This document shows, in pieces, positions 37,978-51,245 of a DNA stretch of 64,000 bases; positions within the stretch are counted from its first letter, which is position 1, and every line of letters starts with the position of its first letter. Both the position numbers and the translations under genes were made by a program. Source of the DNA: Clytia hemisphaerica (taxonomy: Eukaryota > Cnidaria > Hydrozoa > Leptothecata > Clytiidae); assembly GCA_902728285.1 (NCBI GenBank), contig CACVBU010000865.1:3549008-3613007 (forward strand). The letters run 5' to 3'. The notes under the pieces were generated by a model. That model was not told the origin of the DNA. It saw only the letters and a list, made by a program, of their open reading frames with translations, and did not search any database.

Positions 37978-40900
37978 TCACCTCCCAGTGGTGTTGAAGA
38001 GGGCTTGCTCTACATCTTTGGCTTTCAAACGATTTGTATGTTGGACCGGTTGTTGTTGTTGATGGTGACCCCCTCTACGATGTTGTCTGTTGTAAGAGTA
38101 TCCACCTTTACGTTGAACGCGTGTCTGTTGCATCATTTCTGGAAAAGGAAAGGGTTAGGAAGATGATCTAACTGTAGGAAAACATCTCCACTATCAGCCC
38201 TCAAATTAGGGGATGGGAGGTTTAAACTCGTATCCCAGCCAGTCATTTTTGAAAGTGAGTATATTTCCCTAGCATCAAAGCAAGGCTGTTGCACTCTCCA
38301 ACTTGCATGATACGAATACAATAATCAATAGCTTAAATTAGCCTAACAAACCATTAAACCGTATTACTTTAAGATTTAGAGGGGCGTTTATTCGAGGTGG
38401 CGTTTTTAAAAAAATCTTCAACTAAGGTCACTTATTAACAAAGTGAATGAGAACCTTGTTTAGCCTTTTCGATATCTTTCAGCTCAAATCATTAATTTAA
38501 CTGATGTAAAAATGGGTCAAAATTACCTTAAGTGGGTTTTAATTTTAGCGTGGGCCAATTTTGAGACACTAAAATGGCTAATAATTACTATAAAATATAA
38601 TCAAAAGTTGTGATTTTTTACATAATATTCTTTTTGTCCAATTTGGCAGGGATTTAATTTGGCGAATAATCGTTTCTTTGAAATTTTGACGGAGATTTAA
38701 TTTTTCCTTTAAGGAGGGACGTTCGTTCGAGGGGATTGGGGGGGGGGGGGGGGCGTTTAAAAGGAGGGAATGTTTATTCAAAGTAAGACGCTAACTAAAA
38801 AAACAAACAAAAAGTATATTAACATACCGTTATAGGATTCTTCTTCTTGTCGTTGATTATAATCGAGTACCAGTCTCTTCATCTCTTCATGTTCAGCTTG
38901 TTTTGCTAGTTGTTTGTGGTGAATGTTAGCTGCAAGGTCTGAAGTCATTGGTATGTTCAAATCTTTAACAATCTGTTTGTTGTTTCGCTTCATCATGAGC
39001 ACGAAATTGACGCAATTTGATTGCTTCTCTTCTTCGACAGAGGTGGATGTTGAAGTTGAATACTTCTTCTGTTTACCTGAAATTTGAAAAAAAAAGCTTG
39101 GTAGATCTCAAAGTTTGATAACTCTCAAGGTACAGTTAAAGATAATAACAAGGCCTTAACCATTAAACTAAATCCCATTTGCTTTAGGTATGTATTTTTC
39201 TGTAATAAAACTTCCGCATTTATTGAGAATAGGAACCTTTTTGTATTATATGAAACCCCTAATGCGTACTTAAGTGAAAATTAATTTAAATTAAATTCAT
39301 GTTGTAAGATCCAAAAGGGGTTGGGAGATTAATTATTTCTGATTTTCCCTTTGCAGTATATTATGGTTTCAAATTATTTTCCAATAGTAGGGTATAGAAA
39401 ATAGACAAGCTTTATAATCAAACCAACCTTTGAGGTTCATAGGTATAGCGATATCAAGGTGAGGTATTGTGGAAGATTCGGTGAGACGTTCGGTCAATGA
39501 TTCACCCATCAAACGATCGAATTCTTTGCAAAACAAATCATCTTCTTCGCATTGTAAATGTTTTGGTGCTTCTCGCAATGTCACCTGAACAAGAAACATA
39601 ACTGAGTTGTAGAAGGGAAAACTGACAACTATTTCTTTCTCTTGATCAAACGGCCTTTAGGGGGCAAAACAAGCTTAGCTGAAAAACATAATTCTTTTAG
39701 GCCACATTTAAACAAAATTGTACTATTTTTGTAATCTAATTTGAGATGTAGCTCGAATAAATAGTAGGTGCACTTCAGTAAACATTCGTTAGGATGGCCG
39801 AAAAAGAATTTTTAGAGGGAATTTAAAAGCCCACCAAAACTTCTTCCCTGAAGATATGATTGAAACACGATTCTTTGAGATTCATTTGATGAAGGTTGGA
39901 AACTGAGGTAAATAAGACACATCAGCAAGTAAAAAAATAGGTAATGAAATCTTTCTCACCTCTTCATCCATCATAAACATTTGGTCTCCGTCTTCATCAA
40001 ACTCATCCCCATACCCCTCTTCGCCACCATCTCCCATGACGTAATCTTCCACCGCAATCTCCTCGTCGTCATCTTGAGAAGACTGGGAACGACCGAAGGG
40101 TGAGAAAGCAAGAGGTGAAGAATTGAAAGGGCTGGGTGAGAGGTTGCTGTCATCTGTGGAGTCCACGCTTCCGGAGATGTTGTTAGGGTCTGGAGCACTG
40201 GAAATAAGTTCTATTAAAGAAATAATTTGAGAAATTATCTAAATATGCTGAAATATGCAAATAATAAAAATGTGATTTACAATGCAAACTCAAACATCGA
40301 TTCCAAAAAACCCAACTCATTAGACTCACATATCCCCGATTTGGGATAGTTATCCGATTCGGGCTTACCGGGGAAAACTTACTGATTTTCTCTTCATATT
40401 CTTTAGTCAGTTCATTAGCAGCCTCTTGAGCTTCTTCGACAGAGGAATACAATTTGAGTTTGGGTCGCATGCTTTCGATAGTGTCTGCAATCATGAAATC
40501 TACGTCACGTGGGAAGGGACAATTTTCATTCCAACACTCGCTCTCCTTCTTTTGACGAATGTAAAGCTGAAGAAGAAGAAAAGACGATGGTGGTTGCTCT
40601 TAAAGAACTAATAAGGATTCTTCCTAACCTTATAAGAACCCAATCTGTACGATATTTCATTATTTTTGAAAAAGATTTCAGCAGTCAAAAACAAGACCGT
40701 TATTCTACCCTAAATAACCTGGCTTTAGTCTATATTACTTTATTTTTGGAGTACTTAGAGGTACAATTTCCAGCCCCCCCCCGTTTATTAGGACCCCGAG
40801 AGTTAATCACATATGTTAATACTAATAGCCAGGGTGTTTACAGGAACCTTTTTTTCTCCATTTTCAAGATTTACAAATCTATCCCCAACTAGAGAGATGG

Positions 40901-43900
40901 AAAACTAACCGACGAAAACTAACCCTAAAGCTTAGCTTTACAAACTCGCTATAATAATGATAGATATACAGTATACAAGGTAAAAGTGGCCCAATGTCAA
41001 AACTAAAGAATCTAGATTTGATGTGTAAAAGTTCAGTACTTTAATCAGATTAATTTCGCGAGTTTCTTGCTAATTAAAACTCTCGAAAAAGCGTGAGATT
41101 CCTGACTCGCGAAATCAAATCCACCGTAAAATCGTTAAAACCGAATTTTTGGCGGAGAAACCAGTCCAAAGTCTCCATTTGTGGCAAAAAATGGTTATTT
41201 TCAGCTGTTTTCAGGCTTATTCGTAAAATTAAATCAACACGAAATTTTTCAAAACTCTGACTCGCAAAATTAAATCCAGAAATTTTAATTAATCCGATTA
41301 AAGTATAAACTAACGATGTATGAATTCATGATTATACAACGACAGCTTTCATTTTTACCTGGAAGAAAATGAGGAAGCAGTCCATCTTTTTCTTCGTGGA
41401 ACCGCGATCGAAATATTGTCCACACGTGTCGAGTAAAGTACAAATCAAGCGAATACGAAACAAGTGCTCTGGTGGATCCAACTCTGACAGCGACACTACA
41501 AAGAGAGAAAGAAAGGCTTTTATACGAATCGCTTGAAGGTGTACAAAGAATAGCTAAGCATAGTTTCCTATTATAACTTTTTCAGTAGTGCTATGTCCCT
41601 CAAAGCTGTGAAAGGGAAAGTGCCATTAATATGTCATTTTCTGGCTGGAATTGATAATTTTTGATGACGCTTAAGCCATTGAAGCGTTAGGTGGCTCAAG
41701 GCTAGGTATATTGAAAAGTTGCTTTTGGAAGACAGTTAACTATAAGCAAGGACTTTTCGATGACAACTGTACAAAAAGAAGGACTTACTGTCGACACAAG
41801 CACCAAAAGTGAGCATGAGATACAATGTGCTGAAGATGAGTTGACTATCGATCAAACGGTAATTATACATTTCACCCAAGAACTTGATACTACTCAATCG
41901 CCGTTGGTTATCTCGGAATACGTTCGTCTGAAAGAGAAACGGTGCTCCAGTGAGTGAGTGTGCGAGCTACCTTAGAGATTTTAACGAAGTTAAGCATTCG
42001 GTAGAGATTTCACGATAAAGAAGAACTAAAAATTTGACGATATTTTTTTATGGGACACATCCGCCTTACTTACCGCTTAGAATATAGAAAACTGCAGTCG
42101 CGGGAACGAAAGTCACAAGAAACACATTCGTCGTCGCGGAATATCTGCCGATACTTAACTTCGTTATTACTTTTGATGGTATACAAAGAAAGCGCACAAC
42201 TCATACAGACAAAGCAGAATCGAACGGAGCGACGTGGGGGCAGGAGAAAATCGTTCTGTGAAAGATGATAATCGGCTTAGATACCCTATATTGCTAAATT
42301 CTCCTTCGGTCAAACCATGACTGCCCTTCGGTTTTAAACTCTCGTGTCGCCCCACAGCATAAAATTAGTATGGTCTAAATCGTAATTTCTTAACCCGGTA
42401 AGTAATGAAGAATTTCACGCGAACGTTGAAAAGAAGCATCCGTTGAGTCGGTAGTGTCTTCGGTGCAGCGAGTTAAGCATTGACTTCAGAGTGAGAAATA
42501 GTAAAAATCAAAAGAAAGGGTCAACTTGAAGAAACTTTTTGAAAGTCGTTTGCCGTAAGAAAATTCTGTTACCTCCATTCCAAGTCGAATATTTTCCAGA
42601 ACGCCATCAACGACAGAGATGGCAACATCATCCTATTGTGTGAAGAGAAGAGAAATCGTTTATTTAAGTATCACCATTATCATTTCACATAAAAGTTTCA
42701 GAATAACTTTCAAGACAATTCATTTTTGGAATGTGACGCGCATTCCGCTTTAAGCTTACGTTTGTTATCTTATACCAAGTGGAAACCAATCTCAAGGGAA
42801 CTAGTTAAATTACGCTGACATGGTTTCCACGTTGTGAATAGTCTAGAAATATAAGCTAGTTTTTAGATTCAGTCACTAGGATAAATCTGATGGTTAAGTT
42901 GTGACTGAACAACAGTATTCCAAAGCAAACTTAAAATCCGTAAATGTAAAAAATCTTTAAAGCGCCGAAAACGCTATATTGCCATTAGCCGTGTGTCACA
43001 GCATTGTGAATACAGGATTAGTTAACTAGGCTGCGTTGCAAACTCAGCTGGTACACACAACGTTCTTTCGACGTTCTTTGAATTTTCTGGATGTTAGATG
43101 GACAGTGAAAAACGTTATGTGCTAACTGGGAAACTTGCTTACGTGATAGTCAGAGATTCCAGCCAACATGTTCGCAAGACATCTTATGTTATTGAACTTG
43201 ATGTTCCAAACGTTTATCATGCATTTAACAGCGTACGGTTTGATCTAAACGAGACAAAATAGAGAAAGGATGACTTGATGTTTCAAACGTTTATCATGCA
43301 TTTAACAGCGTACGGTTTGATCTAAACGAGACAAGATAGAGAAAGGGTGACTTGATGTTTCAAACGTTTATCGTGTATTTAACAGCGTACGGTTTGATGT
43401 AAACGAGACAAAGGAGAGATGGTATCTTGGTAAGAAAAGCAGTTATAGAAGATTCTCCTTGAATCTATTAGTGGTTTTGCTTTTAAGGGCGGAAGATATT
43501 CAAATTTTGATCAGGTTCAAAGCCAATTAAATTTCATTCACACGTGTTATTGGATATTAATCAAAGATATTGGCGTTTAGAGCACTGACCTTTATATACC
43601 CTGGACCAAGCTTCTCAATCCCAGCCAAGCAAAATCTTTGATCGGAGTTTTTTGAAAAGTGGTACCCTAATGGCGGCACTACTCGATAGTGGTGTAAATG
43701 CATCGAGAGCGCTAGGTCTACTTTTCCTCAAATTCTTTTGGTGATGTAGCGACGTTAGACGTTCATTTTTAACATTGCAATGGCTTCTTCTCGGGTACCA
43801 ATTCCGAAAAAACTCCAATCAAAGATGGCGGATATAGCTTGGTCCAGGGATATATAAAGGTCAGTGGTTTAGAGTAGACTGACTCTTCTTTTGAATGTAA

Positions 43901-46900
43901 TGTTCATGGGAATATCCACATTTGTTCACGTGTGAGTTAACAACAATTGGCAGATAATGAGATGTTAAAATAATGGGGTGTGGTCAACTTAACTGACTGT
44001 CAATATACAATAACTCTCAAGAATATATAAACAGTAGATCATTCATTTAAAACTTATTGGAAAGAAGAGGACTATTCAAAGATAGATCGAGAAAATGGAG
44101 AAATTTCTAACCATTTTAATTCTTTGCTTCTTCAATGGGCGTTTAAATGGAACTGAAGATTTGGAAGAGGAACCGATGGACGGAAATTTTATGCTTTCTT
44201 TAAAAACAGAAACTGCTAGGACAAGTGTTGGTTCCTTTTCTAGCACACACAGTGCAGCTGTTGACAGCATGTTTTTAATGGATTTAAAAAAAGAATCAAC
44301 AATTGAAGAAGATGAAGAAAACAATCTATTGACATGTGACAACTTGAATGGAATCATCACCAAAGCAAACAGGAAAGGAGAACTGGATACGAACATGCCG
44401 GGATGATTAAAGAAAGTTCGATTGCACTTGAAGTTCAATTTTGCATGAACAATATGGTCGAAAAGAAACTGATCGCTATTGAAGATTGTCATAAGAAGGA
44501 GGAAAGTCACCCTGGGTTTCCCATATACTGCAACGTTAAAGAAATTAATAATGGTGGACAAACCGACAGAGGATATCTTCTTTGGTTGAAACAATGTTTA
44601 TCCGGCAATTGTACAGAAGAATTTTCCTTACAAGTTAACAAAAACAGATATGAACCATTCTTTCTAGGAACCTTCCCTGGAACCTAGCGAATTGTGACAA
44701 CCAAACTTATCATAAGTTACCTTAAAGGAAGAAATTTTGGCAGGGAAGAAAATTTGGCAAATTAAGTTCCCACCAAATTATTTTTTTTCGGCTATCTGCC
44801 TAATCAAATTCCTGCCAAATTTAATTTTTTCTTTTATGTCTGATTTTTCACAATTTACCCCCGATATCAATGTTTTCACCCTGATTTCGGATTTAAAAAT
44901 CTGTCATCCGCCAAATTAAATTCTCGTCAAAATTAGCTTTCTTCCTGACCCGCCAATAATTAAATTCCCGCCAAAATTTCTTCCTTTAAGTTAGTTTTGT
45001 ATAGACATTGTGAAGTGTTTAATGGATTTGGCGTACTATGTAAGAAATAAAGAACCTAAGTAAGTAAGTTTGCGTCCCCAGTCGAAGGCGATCCGAAGAC
45101 TCCCTTTTCTCAAGCTGTGGAGGTAGATCTTTCCCTTAATTACTGAGTATCAAAAAGAAAGGCATCAAGTAACATTTTATACTGAGTACCAAGGTTTTGA
45201 TTATACCCGGCCTGGGATCGAACCCACGACCTTGGGCACCGTAGATGGATGCTCTGCCATTTCAAAGACGGCCGCATATAATATATCGATCATACTTCCC
45301 TACCTAGAGTTTTTAATTTCAGTAATATTCTAATATATTATAAATGCAGGTAAATATATTATTGAACTTGAATAAAGCCAAGAATAATCATTTTTATCAC
45401 CGATCCAAAAAATATCTGCTACAGTATCTGATTGGTTAAAAAGAGACAATATATATTGTATTTTACATGTACAAAATATGAATTGACGAAAAGATGTTGT
45501 TGCATTGTAGCGGGTAGCAGCAATCTAACGTCACTTTTTTACAAAAGTGCCCTGCGCTTTTTTCCCAGCACAAAAAGTGTATTTTTTGGGTCAACGATAA
45601 ACCAGTTATCAGACATTTGCTCGTACAATATGGAAATATTTCACTCGTTCCGGATTTTCCGTATATTTCCCTAACCTAAAGGCTTGGAAAATATTGAACG
45701 GAAAAATCTCGGAGCTTGTAAAATATTTCTCATATTGTACACGCAACTTTCCGATAACTCTTACGTAGCTTAAATTTGGTTGAGCATAGTTGTGCTTATA
45801 TTTTTGACAATTTCGAGCCAAAATGTTCTCGGTGGCATTCTGGAAATAAATTCACTTAAATAAACAAAGTTACCTTGAGTTATAAAAAGTGGCCCTCAAT
45901 TTTAAGAAATCTATTCTAAATCATCAAAGTTGGGAAGTAAAAGAATCAGAACTGTAATTGCGAAAGTTTCAGATCAAAAAACTTCTATGAAAAAAACTGT
46001 ATTTGGGACTGTGAATTAGAATTATTTTGATGTGATAGGAAACTAAATGCGTGTCATATAATCTCTCTGTATCTCAACTGTCAACAGAGGTTAAGAAGGA
46101 AGTAAAAAGGGAAATTTCTCAGAAAGGTTGTAACATGATACAATGTGTCAATAATGATGACGTCATGACCTACTTGTCATCATATCTTTCTTGTTTGATG
46201 AATCCATATTTTTGAACAAGTGTTTGTGTAAGGATTAAGTAAGAAAGTAGGCGTGAAAAACTTAAGATAACAACTATAACGAGTGGGACTAAGTAAGTTT
46301 GCGACCGCAGTCGGAAGTGACCCGAAGGCTCCTCTTTCGATAGCTATCTGCTCGAAGATAGGGGAGGGCACCACTCTTTCTCACTGGATTGCTCCACTTA
46401 CCCTTGATCCTTCTCTTTATTGCTGAGCATCAAGCAGAGAGGCATCAAGTGCCATTTTAGAAATCTTTGGTTCTGCTTCTGATGTATCTTTATTACTATG
46501 AGAGACCAACTTACTTTTTGTAAGAACAAACTAGGGAAGGGCGGGAAGAACGAAACACGTGTCTGCGGATAGACGTAAGAACAAACTATAAAAGACATGA
46601 GACTTCGATGGTAAAAAATATTAAAAACATAATTAGAACGTTGAGAGGCTTAGAACTCAATAAGTTAAAAATATCCGAAGGCTTCGAAAATCTTTGTAAG
46701 TTCTTATAAAGAAACCGTGCAGTGATCAAACTATTTTATGAGGTCCACTAGTGGCACCCCTACCTCATTACGCATATGGCTGAGACCTTAATCACGCCAT
46801 TTATACCGAAAAATTCGAAATCAGTCATGGTTCGAAAATCTCCTATCTAGATCAACTCTCTTTCAAGATTTGACATACACCCTCTGTCTCAAGATTATTT

Positions 46901-49900
46901 TTCAGAACTTAAATAGAAATAGAATGGCATAGCCTGAACCGAGACGACTTCTACAAGAGTGCAGAGACAAATACTACTTGAAATACACTTACGAATATCA
47001 AGCACACGTAATTACAACATACCACATAGCGTGTTTTGGTATATATTTTGGCACACAAGCCCCCGAAAAACAAACAAAATGGAGACAACACCGGCTTACA
47101 GAAATCAAATCTGTCAAAATGTTTTTGAAAGTACTTCCCGCTTAATCTCTCTCAGTAGTACAAACATTACGTCACAACAGTTCTAAGAAAGCCAATAGAA
47201 AACTAGGAATTTCGTGAATTTTACCACACAGAAATCGTATGTGCATTTTTTGCACAAAACTTCGAGGAAAAGACTCACCAAGATATTTGGTGATTTCTAA
47301 GGACACGTTAAGTCACGAAATTTTGATCATTTCAGTTTCCTAACCCCTACATATGTACTTGGACAAGAAAAAGTTTCCCCACCTTTTTAAACATCTGACA
47401 GAGATTAAGATTTTTGTCAGCGTTTTTGCCAAGGTAAAGCATATGATCAGCACGTGACCAACAAAATCTCAAATATAATTTTTTCTTCCCTAACATGATA
47501 AACTTCAGTTAATTTATTTTCTCATATAACTTCAGTTAAATTCACTTTATGAAGAACCGAGTTAGTTTTTCCTCCCAGGTTGGACTGAAATTTTGGTTCA
47601 GTCAAATCAACAGAAAAAAGATTAGATTTTTTTTTTAATTTAAAAATTTCTTAAATAGTGAACTAACTGATGACGCTAGAAAAACTGATATTCAAGTCCT
47701 GACACAAGTAAAAAACTCACACAAATGAATAAACCAATCCTTATTTAGATGAAATTGTTACCTTTTCTTCTTTCCAGGGCAATTTTCTCATCTGGCGAAG
47801 AACTTTTTCTGTTGTTGTTTTCGATAAGTCTTTGTAGAGAAGTTTGCGGATGTATTCGTGCATCGGTGGCCTGATCTTCCGTTGAATCTAAACAAGAACA
47901 TACATTCTCGTTTCCGATCGTGAGGATTGTCTGAGGATACTCTTGGGTTATAATCACTGACCTTTGTATATCCCTGGACCAAGTCACTCAATCACGGCCA
48001 ACCAAAAAGTCTTTGATCGGAGTTTTTTTGAAATTGGTACCCTAATGGTGGCACTACTCAATAGCGGTGAAAATGCATAGACTGCGCTAGATCTACTTTT
48101 CCTCGAATACTTTTGATGATGTAGCGCCGTTAAACGTTAATTTTTAACATTGCAATGGCTTCTTCTAGGGTACCAATTCCAAAAAAACCTCCGATCAAAG
48201 ATGGCGGATATAGCTTGGTCCATGGATAAAGATCAGTGGTTATAAATAATGTTGACAGATTGAATTCAAAGGTTAGCATCAGTTATAGAGGAGCCCCTAC
48301 ATCAATCAAGCTTGCTAACTTCTAAATTTAAATTAAATCTTTCTAGAACACAATGAGAAAACTAAGAAAAACTCAAGACAGGAAACGAACAAGTGTTATC
48401 AATAAGCTTTTACCTTGAAAAATGCACGAACTAAGACTATGGAAGCTTGAAAAAATTGTGACAAAATCCAAAAGTTAGGAAATTATTTCACAAAATTGCT
48501 CTTTGACTCAAACCGAGTTTGCTGACATTAAAGTGTACAAACCTTTTGACGTTCGGGTGGATTGCAATAATAGAACGCATTTTCAATCATCGTCACGTGA
48601 CGTGCGTCAAACGCATGCGCCGACTTCTTGCGCAACATTTGTTCCTGTATGGGAAGAACGTGTAAGAGAGAAGCATTTAGTATGGATGTTGGGGGAGGGG
48701 GGTGAGACAGCAAGTCTTCGAGTAAATAGGAATGAATTTTAACATATATTATCAGTTTTGAAGGAGAAAGTTTGTGGTGTATTTTTGAAGGAATACATTT
48801 CAGTCTATTTTTGAAAGAAGATTTGACGTGTATTTTTGAAGGAAAATACTAATGTATTTTTGAAGGAAAATACTAGTGTATTTTTGAAGAAAATGATTCG
48901 TGTATTTTTGAAGTAAAACAACTCGTGTATTTTTTAATCTAAATGATAATGTATTTTTGAAAGAAAACGTCTGTGAATTTTAGAAGGAAAATACTTGTGT
49001 AGTTTTGAGGACAATTGTAACTTAAAAGGAAAACTAATTGTAATTTTGAGTTTTTAAATAGAACGATAAAAGGTAGAATTTCGATTCAAAATCATGCAAG
49101 TTGCGAAGAGGAAGATGCAACATATAAAGGGCATTCTTCAGAGTTTTTGGAAACATTTGAAAAATCGGAACAAATTCTATTCACAGAAAAATTACAAGTT
49201 ACGCAAAACGGAATAAACCTCTTTGTCGATTTAAAAAACTCCTCTGGCTAAAAAAAAGACGTCTCAAAATTGTCCAAATTTCCATAAGTATTTGGGGAAA
49301 TTTGACATGGACATTACATGATTCGATTCGTCACAAAAAGGGGTGTGAAAGACAAATTCTATTATCTATGGACAGACTGTAGGTTTGAGATTCCCCCATG
49401 CTCAAAAATTTATATGTCCGAAAATTACGTCACCGCGAAAGTTTAAATATCTACCTTGAATCTAAGACCATGTTCGCACGTGACGGTTCCGCTTCGCTCC
49501 GAAACGAAATGAAGCCATTCTATTGGTTACATTCAAATGTTACGTCACTTCTAACCAATAGAATGGCTGCATTCCGTTTTGGAGCGAAACAGAACCGTCA
49601 CGTGCGAACATAGTCTAAAAATAACCTTCTTTTCCCTATGTAGGCGTTAATATAATCCTTACAGAATATATTTGCAAGATGAACTATTTTAGAGTAGCCA
49701 ATCTCGAAAGAGAACCTAAGGAAAACTTCAATGAAAATTGCAGTTACAAAATAGCTAGCAATTTCTCAATCCTCATAGGTGGTCCCTATTGTTCGTACAA
49801 ATTGTCCGAATTTAACGAATCATCAAAAATACTTTCTTTTCTATAAAAAGCAACATCAACTGAGATCAATCACTCCGCCAACTGATTTCGAAACTGAATA

Positions 49901-51211
49901 ATTCGGGACACACCCCCGCGTGTTATCGCAGCTGAACTTTGAACCAGTGGGCAGTGATCAGGGAGGGAGGTATCATATGAAAATCAAACGAATTTATCTC
50001 CGAATATGAGGCCTTTTTGAGCAATCACTGCCAACTTCTTTCTAACGATATCATGGACGTAAATAGCTGAAAGAAGGTTATCCTTACCCCCCCCCCTCCA
50101 CAAGAAAATATAATAAAATTGATTCAAATATAGAAAAGGATTTATGCAGTTTGTTTCTTTCCTTATTGACGGGCACATGGCGTTGTTTCAACGTCTATTT
50201 AACGTTATATGGACATTAGATGAACGTTAAAGCGATATTGTGTGTCAGCTGGGTCAGCAGACCTGATTTGACAGTGTCTCCGTACTCAGAGAAGCCATGT
50301 GCTTGTTTATCACTGTCGAACGTGCTAACCGCACTGGGCTCAACTTCAGTGTTTTTCAATCATTCGTAGGCCCAATTGTAAACTTAATAGGCTAAGTCTG
50401 ATAAAAAATAGAGGGTTCTAGAATTGTTTTGAGTGCAAAAACTAGTCATTAATAGTTCCCGTTAAATTTCAAATTATCATCATAAAATTTGAAAAACTAA
50501 TGTTAAGACTAGACGTTAAGAAAAGAAAAAAAATTGCTAAGGAAAGTCACCGAAACTGGTTTAAAGTAAATTGTGGAGCAGGAAATGGTAATATCAAGTT
50601 TCTACATATTTCATCTTTTAAACCTACAAATTTTTACATAAATCCCTTTCTTTGAATTCAGACATCATATCACAACAATCCTGATTTAACCACGCCCTTA
50701 AAAAGGAAAATTTTCAAAAACTGAAAAAATCACCCCCAGATATTCACCCAAGGAACAAGTGTGCCAAATTTCAACCAAATCCGATCATTTTTAAAGTCTC
50801 CAGCCTGCCCCAAAGTTTTAGCCTCGTTTTGGCGAAAACTCGTGACCACGCCCTTAAAAATGAAAATTTTCAAAAAATGAAAAAAACACCCCCATATATT
50901 CACCCAAGGAACAAGTGTGCCAAATTTCAACCAAATCCGATGATTTTTAAAGTCTCCAGCCTGCCCCAAAGTTTTAGCCTCGTTTTGGCGAAAACTCGCG
51001 ACCACGCCCTTAAAAATGAAAATTTTCAAAAAATGAAAAAAACACCCCCAGATATTCACCCAAGGAACGAGTGTGCCAAATTTCAACCAAATCCGATCAT
51101 TTTTGAAGTCTCCAGCCTGCCCCAAAGTTTTCGGACAGACATACATACACACACACATACATACATACATACATACATACATTGTCAGATTCTAGCTCAA
51201 CTGAAGTTGAG

Positions 51212-51245
<34 letters not shown>

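Noticed and set aside
40509-40892. 127-codon plus-strand frame
   Set aside because: Starts inside the antisense of a UPF2 exon and runs through intron; no homology.
41760-41957. 65-codon plus-strand frame
   Set aside because: Antisense shadow of the UPF2 exon 41927-41789.
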